A stretch of 64,000 nucleotides of DNA, from assembly GCA_026414605.1 (NCBI GenBank), contig JAOAIP010000045.1:1-64000 (forward strand). Reading direction: 5' to 3'. Source of the DNA: Bacteroidia bacterium (lineage in GTDB: Bacteria; Bacteroidota; Bacteroidia; B-17B0; Aurantibacillaceae). The notes beneath the pieces are model-generated. The model saw only the letters and a program-made list of their open reading frames with translations, did not search any database and was not told where the DNA came from. The position numbers were made by a program, and so were the translations under genes. This document shows positions 1 through 8,392 of this stretch, piece by piece. Within the stretch, counting starts at the first letter, position 1. Every line of letters begins with the position of its first letter.

Positions 1-80
1 CGAGGAGCGAAGCGACGAGGGGATTACCGAAGCGATAGCGTAGCCCGTAGCAGCCCGACCCGAACACACTACAGCCAATT
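1..80. repeat. GC-rich dispersed-type intergenic element, cut by the window edge
   Basis: The first 60-80 bases are far richer in G and C than the AT-rich surroundings and contain two copies of GAAGCGA within about 25 bases. They code for nothing evident. This looks like the end of a dispersed intergenic repeat of the kind common in Bacteroidota genomes. Its other end lies outside the window and no second copy is visible here, so the call rests on composition and internal repetition only. Confidence 0.35.
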
Positions 81-90
81 GAAATTTTTT

Positions 91-111
91 AAACGACATT
101 TTTTGTCGTTT
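91..111. terminator. Short hairpin downstream of the first gene
   Basis: A perfect 8-bp stem (AAACGACA with TGTCGTTT) closes a five-T loop, with A/T-rich flanks that can partly extend the pairing. It sits about 80 bases after the stop codon of the minus-strand gene ending at 190, so it may end that transcript. No clean T tract follows on either strand. Confidence 0.3.
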
Positions 112-189
112 TGAAAAATTGATTGTGAATATCAGCAATAGTTGAAACTGTTGTGGTGTGTGAGGGGCACGCCCAAATAAAAATTAAAA

Positions 190-1188
190 TTATCCTTTAT
201 CGGATTTAATGAGATATTTTTTTTGATTAAAGTTGTAGGTTAGTCCAATAATAAATCTACCTTTATTTTTCAAGGCATCTGCAGTGCGTTCTTCGTATAC
301 ACGCCATTGCCAAGCCGTAGTGAGTTGGATATTCTTATATGTCCAATCGCATCCTAATCCACTTAACCATACATTCATTGTTGTGCCATTTACAAGTGTA
401 TTGTTGATATAAAGTCCTTTTGTGTATTCATAGTAATTTTGCCAAGATGGAACAAAAATGAAATTTTTAAGTTTTATTTTGTAAAATAAAAAATGATTGA
501 GTGTGATGCTATTGGCGATTTTTTCTTTGTAATAATTTTTTCCGTTTATTTTGTAGTTGAGGTTGATCATTGAACCTAATTTTTTATATCCTATTATATA
601 AGTCAATCCTATTGAATAATCTACACTGCCTGTGCCGGGTTGTAATAACAATGGTATTCTTTTGCCCCATTGGTCTTTGGCATAATAATTTCCACTTGGA
701 ATTTTTATTCCACTATAAAGTATCAAACGATGTTGAAATTTTTCTTCATAAATTTTTTTGATAAGATGGTATCCTATTAAAAATGTAGGGTCTGATAATC
801 CAAAGTGTTGGATTTGAATGGTATCTTCTCTGGAACGGGTTTCTAAAAAAGGTAGCATAGCATTGATTTCTATTCTTGGATGAATAAACCATTTGATACG
901 AAATTCATAGTTTTTGTAGGATTCATAATCAGATGAAAGATATTTTTTGGATGTATCTAAAGTAGGTTCTGTATAACTGCCGTGCATTACTCTGTAAGAT
1001 CCTGATGGGAAAAAAACACCTCTTTGATGTGCAGCATAATATCCATTAAATATGCGATAACGATGAAAAAACGCTATGTTACTTTGATTATCATAAGGTA
1101 AAATGCCCATAAAACAACCACAAATATCACAAGCCAAAATTATTTTTGTTGTGAAAATTAAAACACTTAAATACAATAATTTTTTCAT
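190..1188 (-). CDS. Secreted outer-membrane-type protein with N-terminal Cys motif, copper cluster member
   Basis: A 332-residue protein. Residues 1-19 form a signal peptide, and the mature N-terminus carries the motif CDICGCF (three Cys in six residues). The rest is rich in aromatic and alternating polar/non-polar stretches ending in a YNF-type segment, as in an outer-membrane beta-barrel or porin-like protein. It is the last gene of a minus-strand series with a small lipoprotein, an MbnH-like dihaem protein and an MbnP-like protein. Proteins with this kind of Cys-rich mature start do occur beside MbnP/cytochrome-peroxidase genes in Bacteroidota; a role in metal or electron handling at the outer membrane is inference. 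No family with known biochemistry was recognised. Confidence 0.7.
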   Translation of the reverse strand: MKKLLYLSVLIFTTKIILACDICGCFMGILPYDNQSNIAFFHRYRIFNGYYAAHQRGVFFPSGSYRVMHGSYTEPTLDTSKKYLSSDYESYKNYEFRIKWFIHPRIEINAMLPFLETRSREDTIQIQHFGLSDPTFLIGYHLIKKIYEEKFQHRLILYSGIKIPSGNYYAKDQWGKRIPLLLQPGTGSVDYSIGLTYIIGYKKLGSMINLNYKINGKNYYKEKIANSITLNHFLFYKIKLKNFIFVPSWQNYYEYTKGLYINNTLVNGTTMNVWLSGLGCDWTYKNIQLTTAWQWRVYEERTADALKNKGRFIIGLTYNFNQKKYLIKSDKG

Positions 1189-1321
1189 AAGTATAAATTT
1201 AATTGAATGAATTTGATTTTTAATTGATAAAAAACTTTTTTACCAAAAAATTAATTAGAAAATAGAATGTATCAACTAATTATAGATAAACAACAGATTG
1301 CTTTGATGGATGGCTTACATT

Positions 1322-1717
1322 TTAATCCCCTTCTGTTACATACAAATCCAGGGATCTTTTTTCATTAAAACGAAGATGTACTGAAGTGCCTCCTTTTACA
1401 ACATAGGGCGGTGGAATAGCATAATCGTATCCAACAGCATATAAATAATAATCTCCTTTATAAAAATTGATTTTATAAAAAGCATTAGCATCTGCAGAAA
1501 CTTTGGCGTCATAAATGGTAGTGTCATCTCCTGGAAAATCTTTGGCATTGTATTTAATAAAAATTCTTGCGTAAGGAATGTTTTTTCCGTGATGCTTTAC
1601 ATATCCTGATACTTCGGCTTTCCCGCCTATTTGATTTTTTTTGCAGGAAATACCAAGTATCAAAATAAACACACTACCGATTAGGATTGTCAAATTTTTT
1701 GTCGTAAATAAATTCAT
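1322..1717 (-). CDS. Small lipoprotein, carboxypeptidase-regulatory-like fold suspected
   Basis: A 131-residue protein with a lipoprotein signal: a hydrophobic N-terminus ending in LGISC followed by Lys-Lys, giving lipid attachment at about Cys25. The mature part starts with an AEVSGYVKH pattern that resembles the beta-sandwich (CarboxypepD_reg-like) domains of many Bacteroidota lipoproteins, with regularly spaced strands and a YLYAVGYD segment. Its start lies 44 bases inside the end of the upstream dihaem peroxidase gene, so the two are translated from one message. Its function is unknown; the context points to the MbnP/MbnH copper cluster. Confidence 0.65.
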   Translation of the reverse strand: MNLFTTKNLTILIGSVFILILGISCKKNQIGGKAEVSGYVKHHGKNIPYARIFIKYNAKDFPGDDTTIYDAKVSADANAFYKINFYKGDYYLYAVGYDYAIPPPYVVKGGTSVHLRFNEKRSLDLYVTEGD

Positions 1718-2711
1718 AATCCGTTAATGTATAAAGGAATTGGATGAGGTCTTGTTTTTCTTGATCACTCATAGGAATGCCATTTTGTAATAATGTATCT
1801 AATGTAGGACTTTGAACAATTCCAAATCTGTAATGATCTAATACTTGTTCTAATGTTTCAAATCTTCCATCGTGCATATAGGGGGAGGTGAGAGCCACAT
1901 TGCGTAAAGATGGCACTTTGAATTTATTTCTATCGTTTGGGTTTCCTGTAATTCGCATTCTTCCGCTATCTTGTAATGCAGGATTTACAGATAAGCCATT
2001 ATTCTTAAATGAAAAATCTGTCATCAATGGTTCTTTGTGGCAAATAGCACATTTTTGTACAAATAAATTATATCCTCTTTGTTCGGCTGCACTAAATGTG
2101 GCTTTTCCTTTTTTAACCATATCGTATTTGCTTTGATAACTATACATTGATCCCATAAATTGGGCTAATGCACGGAATATCCTTTGTGTTGTAATGCTAT
2201 CATCTCCAAAGGCATCTTTGAACATTTTACGGTAATTGGATTTGTTTTTTAATTTTGCGATTACATTTTCCATTGTTTCATCCATTTCTACAGGATTTGT
2301 AATCGGTGCAAGGGGCTGTACTTCAATGTGATTGATGCCTCCATCCCACATAAAATATGGATGCCAAGTAAGATTGAACAATGGAGGGGCATTTCTATTG
2401 CCTAATTGACCATTTACACCGTGACTTAAACTGTGTCCTGCATTGGCAAATGCGACAAAGTGCTGATGACAATCTCCGCAAGATATTGTATTATCTCGTG
2501 AAAGTGCAGGTTCATAAAACAATGATCTTCCGAGAATAAATCCTTCTTTGGTAAGGGGATTATTTTCAAAGTTGTAATGGGGTCTTGGCCAGCCCTCGGG
2601 CACTACCACACGGATATCATCCGCGGGTAGTGCGGGCTTTATTTCAGGATCTACTTTACATTGAGTAAAAAGAACAGTTATCAATAATATGTAAGCAACC
2701 TGTTGTTTCAT
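1674..2711 (-). CDS. Dihaem cytochrome c peroxidase family protein, MbnH/MauG-like
   Basis: A 345-residue exported lipoprotein (signal ends at about Cys18) with two c-type haem motifs: CGDCH at residues 78-82 and CAICH at 221-225. A later SPYMHDGRFETLEQVLDHY segment is typical of the bacterial dihaem peroxidase family. Family members either reduce peroxide or, as MauG and MbnH, make oxidative changes in a partner protein. The gene lies 3 bases downstream of an MbnP-like gene, and MbnH is known to convert a Trp of MbnP to kynurenine, which then binds copper. That pairing, rather than simple peroxidase activity, is the preferred reading. It overlaps the next lipoprotein gene by 44 bases. Confidence 0.85.
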   Translation of the reverse strand: MKQQVAYILLITVLFTQCKVDPEIKPALPADDIRVVVPEGWPRPHYNFENNPLTKEGFILGRSLFYEPALSRDNTISCGDCHQHFVAFANAGHSLSHGVNGQLGNRNAPPLFNLTWHPYFMWDGGINHIEVQPLAPITNPVEMDETMENVIAKLKNKSNYRKMFKDAFGDDSITTQRIFRALAQFMGSMYSYQSKYDMVKKGKATFSAAEQRGYNLFVQKCAICHKEPLMTDFSFKNNGLSVNPALQDSGRMRITGNPNDRNKFKVPSLRNVALTSPYMHDGRFETLEQVLDHYRFGIVQSPTLDTLLQNGIPMSDQEKQDLIQFLYTLTDYEFIYDKKFDNPNR

Positions 2712-2714
2712 AGA

Positions 2715-3506
2715 TTAATTGTGAATATGTTCTACGGTTATCATATCAGCGTAGTTGTCTGCAATCATTTTGGCCATAAGTCCTGGCGTTGTTACGTTAT
2801 AGGTAGTAGCAAGATTAATAGTATTAGGAGTTTTGAATATCTCACTAATATCTGTTTTGAAGTGAATTTCAGGGGTCATTGAACCAGATACATTTGCGGT
2901 AGCACTATTAAACGAAGGGGTTATCCACTTTAGTACATTATTCGTTCCCGAAAAACCTCCTATATGATAAAAAAAGCTTTTTGAAGCAGAACCAGATTGT
3001 GGTGATGTACCTTCCAGTTTTAGCATAATGTATCCTGTGCTCCAAGACCAAAACATACCATTAGCGGGATCTAATGCACCTGTTTGAGCCCCTGAAACAT
3101 TTCTGGCAGAATCAACTCCTATCAACATTTTGATGGCTTTGTATTGTCCTACGGGGATATTATTGAGTGTAAAAGACACCGTACTTGAACTATTATGATT
3201 TACCAAATAATAACTTTCAGGTACAGTATAAGTTGAATTATCTGTTTTTGTAAGGGTGATATTACTGATGTAGTATTTGAAAGTAGATATTTTTACAGAG
3301 TCACCATTGGCAGTAACATAAGTTTTGTTGTTCAATACCAAAGCACTATCGCCAAACATTGCTTCAAAAGTAAGAATTAACTTTCCTGTTGTGGCAGTAT
3401 TAGAGTTGTTGTTATTATTGTTATTAGATGGTTCTGATGGGTCTTTTTTACAATTTGTAAAAGTGATTATTGAAAGTGCTGAAATGATTAATGCTATTTT
3501 TTTCAT
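2715..3506 (-). CDS. MbnP-like copper-binding lipoprotein
   Basis: A 263-residue lipoprotein: signal residues 1-18, lipid Cys19 followed by KKD, then an Asn/Ser-rich linker. The mature domain has the MbnP pattern, with GKLILTFEAMFGDSAL at its start, a KISTFKYYISNI strand, a VDSARNVSGAQTGALDP loop and the MFWSWSTGYIMLKLEG segment. In MbnP proteins this last segment is conserved and Trp-rich. Characterised MbnP binds copper through a kynurenine made from Trp by MbnH. The MbnH-like gene is next in the operon, 3 bases away. The protein is probably anchored in the outer or inner membrane facing the periplasm. Which Trp is modified cannot be told from the sequence alone. Confidence 0.8.
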   Translation of the reverse strand: MKKIALIISALSIITFTNCKKDPSEPSNNNNNNNSNTATTGKLILTFEAMFGDSALVLNNKTYVTANGDSVKISTFKYYISNITLTKTDNSTYTVPESYYLVNHNSSSTVSFTLNNIPVGQYKAIKMLIGVDSARNVSGAQTGALDPANGMFWSWSTGYIMLKLEGTSPQSGSASKSFFYHIGGFSGTNNVLKWITPSFNSATANVSGSMTPEIHFKTDISEIFKTPNTINLATTYNVTTPGLMAKMIADNYADMITVEHIHN

Positions 3507-3722
3507 AGTTTTAAAATTTTAAGTTTTTCATTAATGAATTTAAATAGAGAAAATAATTATTGAAAATTTAGGTATCCATTGATAAAATTTGGATTTATTA
3601 GGATATTAGTTTGCATTAAATTTAAGCAAATCAATTTAATTTAGCCAAAGTAAAGTAATAAGTAGATGTTTTTATCAAAGATGGAATACCTAAAATTTAT
3701 TTGACAAAAGTAATAATAAAAA

Positions 3723-4103
3723 CTAACTTAAACAAGGGGGATGAAAGATAAATGTTGAAAACTCAAAAGAATATGAATAATAAGGGAGAATGTTGTGTGT
3801 TATTTTTTCTTCTAAAAATTTGAATTCGGTTAATGAATTATGGATGTATTCTTTTTGTTGAATAGATAATAAAATGTTTAATGAAGTTTCTGATTTTGTA
3901 TTGTCAGTGGATTTGAATTTTACAGAAAGATAACATTTACCGTGGCAATTTAATTCAATATTGTTTTTATTAATACAGAGATTATTCTCAATAAAATTTT
4001 TATTAAGAATATAGGACACAGCGATGTAGGATTTGTAAAAAGGAATAAAAAGTAATAAAACTAAAACTTCTGCTACTACAATTATTTTAATCCAATTTTT
4101 CAT
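3723..4103 (-). CDS. Small membrane-anchored protein with CHGKC motif
   Basis: A 126-residue protein with one N-terminal membrane segment (about residues 5-25), then a conserved-looking stretch with LCINKNN and NCHGKCYLSVKF, and a C-terminal tail ending FHPPCLS. Small Bacteroidota proteins with the same layout (anchor, a Cys, a C-x-G-K-C-x-L motif, an HPP tail) exist, but I know of no assigned function. The spaced Cys and His suggest metal binding, and its place upstream of the MbnP/MbnH genes on the same strand would fit copper. The function is inference; that it is a coding gene is fairly safe from its composition and domain-like order. Confidence 0.6.
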   Translation of the reverse strand: MKNWIKIIVVAEVLVLLLFIPFYKSYIAVSYILNKNFIENNLCINKNNIELNCHGKCYLSVKFKSTDNTKSETSLNILLSIQQKEYIHNSLTEFKFLEEKITHNILPYYSYSFEFSTFIFHPPCLS

Positions 4104-4160
4104 ATTTCAAAAGCGGAATAAGTATTTTTTAAATTTTCATTAAGTAGTTTCATATCGTTA

Positions 4161-4629
4161 CTAATTCTTTTTTTGGGATTTATAGACATACATTAAACTG
4201 TCATTTGTATCAAAAAATACGTATAGGTTTTTATAGTTTAGTAAATTTGTAAGGTAAATTTCTTTAATTTGAGAGGGATAACCTTTGGCTATAAGCGAAT
4301 AATTTTTTTTAATTATTTTAGGATTATTGAAAGACATTTCTTTTATCTTGATAAAATCGGAGTAGTAGAGATCAGGTTCATACCAGACCTTAAAATATTG
4401 ATTTTGCTTATTAAAATACTGATCTGAAGGATAGTAAGCAATATACTTAAAAAACATCTATATACCGCCTGCTACTCCTCTTATCGTTTCTAACTTTTCT
4501 TTTTCAGAAAAATGTAAGGAAGCGGTGTCGCGCCAAAGATAAGCAAATTCACTTGTATCTATTTTTGTTTGAGAAAAAAACAAGAAATGAAATAATTAAT
4601 AATAATCCTATTAAATACTTGCATTTCAT
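4161..4629 (-). pseudogene. Broken small secreted protein (frameshift and in-frame stop)
   Basis: An ATG at 4629 starts a good signal peptide (MKCKYLIGLLLIISFLVFF), but after a run of seven T (4574-4580 as A on the plus strand) the frame closes within a few codons. Dropping one T gives SQTKIDTSEFAYLWRDT and continues to GVAGGI, where a TAG (4458-4460) interrupts. The same frame goes on directly as the 98-residue open stretch 4161-4457, which starts with ATG immediately after the TAG. Removing the two lesions would give an exported protein of about 155 residues. The family is not recognised. Alternatives are two separate small genes, or a sequencing error in the homopolymer plus one real stop. 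Confidence 0.45.
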
Positions 4630-4652
4630 TTTAATTCTTATTGACATCTTTT

Positions 4653-6476
4653 TTAATGATGCCCGCCGCCGTCTAATTCACCTTCTTTAAGTGGAACTGT
4701 TTGTGGTACAAAATCTTCTTCATAACCGGGTTTGCTATAATCATAAGCCCATCTATGTACAACAGGTAATTCACCTGGCCAATTACCATGGATATTAGCC
4801 ACTGGATTGGTCCATTCAAGACCATTGGCTTTCCAAGGATTTTGTGGGGCTTTAGGTCCTCTAAACATACTATAAAAGAAATTAAAGATAAAAATTAACT
4901 GTGCTAATGCTCCTATTATTGCAGAGATAGTTATGACGACATTAACATCATACAAAGCATCAAACATAGGGAATTCACTATTCGTATAATATCTACGAGG
5001 AACACCTGCTAATCCTAAAAAGTGCATTGGGAAAAATACACCATAAGCACTAATAAACGTAAGCCAAAAATGTAAGTAGCCAAGTTTTTTATTCATCATT
5101 CTTAAATATAATTTTGGAAACCAGTGATATACTCCTGCAAACATTCCAAATATAGCAGAAAGTCCCATTACTATATGGAAGTGCCCAACTACAAAGTATG
5201 TATCGTGTACTGTGATGTCCAAAGTACTATCTGCTAAAATGATACCAGTAACCCCACCTGTAACAAAAGATGAAACTAATCCAATTGAAAACAAAGCAGC
5301 AGGTGTATATTGGATGTTACCTTTCCATAAGGTTGTAAGATAATTAAATGCTTTTACTGCTGATGGAATAGCAATCAGCAATGTTGTAAATACAAACACA
5401 GAACCTAAAAATGGGTTCATTCCTGTAACATACATATGGTGACCCCATACAATAAAGGACAAGAAAGCAATTGCTAGCATTGAACCAATCATCGCTCTAT
5501 AACCAAAAATAGGTTTGCGTGAAACATTGGCAATAATTTCTGAAGTAATACCTAAAGCAGGTACTAACACAATGTATACTTCGGGGTGACCTAAAAACCA
5601 GAACAAGTGCTCAAACAATATAGGACTACCACCACTATAATCTAATGGTCTTCCACCAATATAAATATCAGATAAATAAAAACTTGTTCCTAATAATCTA
5701 TCTGACAATAATAACAAAGCAGCGGATAATAATACAGGGAATGACAAAAGACCAATAATGGCTGTAATTAAAAATGCCCAAATTGTAAGTGGTAAGCGGG
5801 TCATTTTCATTCCTTTAGTTCTATAATTTAAAATTGTTACAATGTAGTTTAATCCTCCCATTAAGGATGAAGCAATAAATAAAGCCATAGACACTAACCA
5901 TAAATCCATTCCTAACCCAGAACCCGGCATTGCTTCTGGTAGTGCGGATAATGGGGGATAAACAGTCCAACCGGGACCTGCGGCTCCATCTGGCAAAAAG
6001 AGAGAAATTACCATAATTAAAGAAGATAAAAAGAAAAACCAATAAGACAACATATTGATAAAAGGCGAAGCCATATCACGGGCACCAATTTGATAAGGTA
6101 TCAACAAATTGGAGAAAGTACCAGATAAACCACCAGTTAATAAGAAAAATACCATTATTGTTCCATGCATAGTAACTAACGTTAAATAGGCATTAGGATC
6201 TAAGATCCCATCTTTTCCCCACTTATCGCCCATTATCCAATTGATAAAAGCGAACTTTTCTCCTGGCCATGCTAATTGTAAACGGAACACAATAGACATA
6301 ATCATTGCTATAACCGCCATCACCATTGCAGTGATAAGGTATTGCCTTGCGATCATTTTATGATCTTGACTGAACACATATTTGCTAATAAAACTTTCTT
6401 CATGATCTTCATAGCGATGAAGATCTATGTGTTCTTGTGCGTGCAATTCTTTGTTTGTGATGTTTATTGTTTCCAT
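4653..6476 (-). CDS. ctaD: Cytochrome c oxidase subunit I (haem-copper oxidase)
   Basis: A 607-residue inner-membrane protein with about twelve transmembrane helices. It is the catalytic subunit that reduces O2 to water and pumps protons. All metal ligands are visible: low-spin haem His104 (TMHGT) and His434, high-spin haem His432 (GHFHIV), CuB His297 (GHPEVY), His346 and His347 (GHHMY), and Tyr301 positioned to crosslink with His297. Intact ligands indicate an active A-type oxidase. It follows subunit II by 83 bases on the same strand and is probably cotranscribed. Subunits III/IV and the alternative complex III genes often found upstream in Bacteroidota are not in the window. The C-terminus is a soluble tail ending in Gly-Gly-His-His. 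Confidence 0.97.
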   Translation of the reverse strand: METINITNKELHAQEHIDLHRYEDHEESFISKYVFSQDHKMIARQYLITAMVMAVIAMIMSIVFRLQLAWPGEKFAFINWIMGDKWGKDGILDPNAYLTLVTMHGTIMVFFLLTGGLSGTFSNLLIPYQIGARDMASPFINMLSYWFFFLSSLIMVISLFLPDGAAGPGWTVYPPLSALPEAMPGSGLGMDLWLVSMALFIASSLMGGLNYIVTILNYRTKGMKMTRLPLTIWAFLITAIIGLLSFPVLLSAALLLLSDRLLGTSFYLSDIYIGGRPLDYSGGSPILFEHLFWFLGHPEVYIVLVPALGITSEIIANVSRKPIFGYRAMIGSMLAIAFLSFIVWGHHMYVTGMNPFLGSVFVFTTLLIAIPSAVKAFNYLTTLWKGNIQYTPAALFSIGLVSSFVTGGVTGIILADSTLDITVHDTYFVVGHFHIVMGLSAIFGMFAGVYHWFPKLYLRMMNKKLGYLHFWLTFISAYGVFFPMHFLGLAGVPRRYYTNSEFPMFDALYDVNVVITISAIIGALAQLIFIFNFFYSMFRGPKAPQNPWKANGLEWTNPVANIHGNWPGELPVVHRWAYDYSKPGYEEDFVPQTVPLKEGELDGGGHH

Positions 6477-6559
6477 ATACTTTATTTTGGGGCAAAGTTA
6501 GTTTTAATGATATGTTATTATTAGTGATTAAAGTAACTTTTCTTATTATTTAACAATTT

Positions 6560-7591
6560 TTATTTGCTTGCTAATGTTTTAAAGGATTTTTGTTGTCTAA
6601 GCCATTCATTATATTCTTGTTCTGTTTCTACGACGATTTTCATTTGCATATTGTAATGAGATGCACCGCAAATTTTATTACACAATAAGGTATAATCAAA
6701 TTCTACAGGTTCTTTTCCTTCTTTAGATCTTTGTTCATTAATTTGTTTCATTAAGTTTTGAACATAAGGGTCTTGACGCATTTCTTTGGTGGTCTTTGTA
6801 GGTTTAAATTTAAAAGTGGTAACCATTCCAGGTACGCAGTTCATTTGTGCTCTAAAGTGTGGCATAAATGCAGAGTGTATTACATCTCTTGAACGAAAAT
6901 AAAACACAACTTCTCTTCCAACAGGAATATGAAATTCATTTTTTACTAAAATATCATCAAATCCTGCTTTATCTGTAGTATCCAGGCCTACAGGATTGCT
7001 TCCTTCAATTTGACGATAATCTGTACTTCCTAATTTTCCATCCTTTCCAGGATAACGAGCCGTCCAGTCAAATTGTTTGGCATAAAGTTCAACAACAATA
7101 GGATTTTTTTCTTCAGAAGGGGCTGTAATTTCATTCCAATATTTCAATCCAAATGTAATAATGAATGCTAAAGCAGAAGCAGGAATTATTGTCCATAACA
7201 TTTCTAATTTGCTATTATCTGCATAGTAAATGGATTTTCTATTTTTGTTTCCTCTGTATTTATAGGCAAAATAAAATAATAAAGCATTTACTACTACAAA
7301 TACAAAACTAATCAGTATCAAATTCCAAAACATCAATTCATCTATGTGTTTTCCGTGTTCAGATGCTGCAGGAGGCAGTGTCTTATCATACCATCTATCG
7401 ATTTGATAAAAGAACATTCCTAAAAATATGATGCCAAATAGGAGCATTAAAGTTCCCATCAAATCATTTTCAGAGTCCGTAGGTTCCCATTCTTTGGTTT
7501 TTCTAATTTCTCTTGCTAACTCTATTACTTTAAGTAATTGATGAACTGCAAGAATGAAAAGAACAACTGCTAATACAATTAAAAGTTTCAT
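6560..7591 (-). CDS. ctaC: Cytochrome c oxidase subunit II (CuA subunit)
   Basis: A 343-residue protein that accepts electrons from cytochrome c (or an alternative complex III cytochrome) through its CuA centre. The CuA ligands are present: Cys304 and Cys308 in CNKICGASH, His312 and Met315, with the earlier His in the DVIHSAFMPHF segment. There are membrane segments at about residues 1-20, 45-65, 85-110 and 130-150, so it has more N-terminal helices than the usual two, as is common in Bacteroidota. No haem c domain is fused at the C-terminus. A consensus promoter lies just upstream (7613-7644), and ctaD follows downstream, so this is the first gene of the pair. Confidence 0.96.
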   Translation of the reverse strand: MKLLIVLAVVLFILAVHQLLKVIELAREIRKTKEWEPTDSENDLMGTLMLLFGIIFLGMFFYQIDRWYDKTLPPAASEHGKHIDELMFWNLILISFVFVVVNALLFYFAYKYRGNKNRKSIYYADNSKLEMLWTIIPASALAFIITFGLKYWNEITAPSEEKNPIVVELYAKQFDWTARYPGKDGKLGSTDYRQIEGSNPVGLDTTDKAGFDDILVKNEFHIPVGREVVFYFRSRDVIHSAFMPHFRAQMNCVPGMVTTFKFKPTKTTKEMRQDPYVQNLMKQINEQRSKEGKEPVEFDYTLLCNKICGASHYNMQMKIVVETEQEYNEWLRQQKSFKTLASK

Positions 7592-7612
7592 ACTTTAAAA
7601 TTTTATTCGGCA

Positions 7613-7644
7613 CAAAAATAGGTATTTTAAAGCATACTTTCCAA
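7613..7644 (-). promoter_or_regulatory. Bacteroidota-type promoter for ctaC-ctaD
   Basis: Read on the minus strand, TTTGGAA carries the -33 TTG, followed after 21 bases by TATTTTTG, which matches the TAnnTTTG -7 box. The ATG of ctaC lies about 20 bases further on. The same arrangement (TTTGGAA, 21 bases, TAnnTTTG) is found at 12354-12385, which supports the call. Confidence 0.55.
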
Positions 7645-7683
7645 ATAATTTTTTTAATAAATTTCCACAAAATGGTGACTTGT

Positions 7684-8226
7684 TTATTTAGCAATTTCCC
7701 AATATTTCCCATTGTGTTTTAGGAGTGTAATTTTATTTACAGAAAAGGAATCTTGAATTGGGAATTTTTCTTGAAGGTCTTTTAATATATCTTGTACTAA
7801 TGTTTTTTTAATATCTCTAAAAGCAATGGTAATATGTGGGTGAAATGGACGAGATGGAAGATCTTTATAAATTTTTAATTCTGTTTTTACAAAATCATTT
7901 ACTTGATTGTATAGTTTTACTAATTCAGAACTCATTAATACATTTATGAATATTACTTTAGGTAAGAAAATGGCATAGCCATCTATATGGATGTTGATTA
8001 TAGTTTTATTTAAATGTATATTTAATTCTTCAATTTTATTGTACAAAAATTTTTCTTTTTTAATTGGATATTGAAAAGGAGGGACAATAGTAATGTGTGG
8101 GGGTGATTTTAAGGCGTGTTTGCAATGGTAAGTAGAAGCCACATATTCTTTGATGTTTTGAATAGATTTTAATTTATCATGAGGCGGAAGTAGGGCAATA
8201 AAATAAAGTGAATGTTTATCAGACAT
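7684..8226 (-). CDS. 2H phosphoesterase family protein (2'-5' RNA ligase-like)
   Basis: A 180-residue cytoplasmic protein with the two H-x-T motifs that define the 2H phosphoesterase superfamily: PPHITIVPPF near residue 44 and HPHITIAF near residue 128, each at the end of a beta strand. Members (LigT, ThpR) cut or form 2'-5' or 2',3'-cyclic phosphodiester bonds in RNA or nucleotides. The length is normal for the family. The physiological substrate cannot be told. The gene stands alone between ctaC and a repeat-filled spacer, so the neighbours add nothing about its role. Confidence 0.85.
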   Translation of the reverse strand: MSDKHSLYFIALLPPHDKLKSIQNIKEYVASTYHCKHALKSPPHITIVPPFQYPIKKEKFLYNKIEELNIHLNKTIINIHIDGYAIFLPKVIFINVLMSSELVKLYNQVNDFVKTELKIYKDLPSRPFHPHITIAFRDIKKTLVQDILKDLQEKFPIQDSFSVNKITLLKHNGKYWEIAK

Positions 8227-8265
8227 TTTTAGTGGAACTTTTAATTTTTTAAATTAAAAACTATT

Positions 8266-8345
8266 GATACGGATTTTACAGATGAGAACGGATTTTTACT
8301 ATCTGTTTTAATCTGTCGTATCTGCGTCATCTGTGTTCTATTAAC
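8266..8345. repeat. Non-coding repeat with GGATTTT and ATCTGT units
   Basis: Within this spacer, ACGGATTTT occurs twice and ATCTGT several times in about 75 bases. The text resembles a widespread non-coding repeat of environmental Bacteroidota. No open frame or promoter is visible in it. It is the first of several repeat modules filling the 392-base gap between the 2H phosphoesterase gene and carB. Confidence 0.45.
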
Positions 8346-8392
8346 ATCCCTCATCACTGATATTATTTTCGTCCCTTTGGGGCTTATTTTAA

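Noticed and set aside
7530-7712. Minus-strand open frame across the ctaC start
   Set aside because: It lies in another frame over the ctaC promoter and N-terminus; no conserved features.
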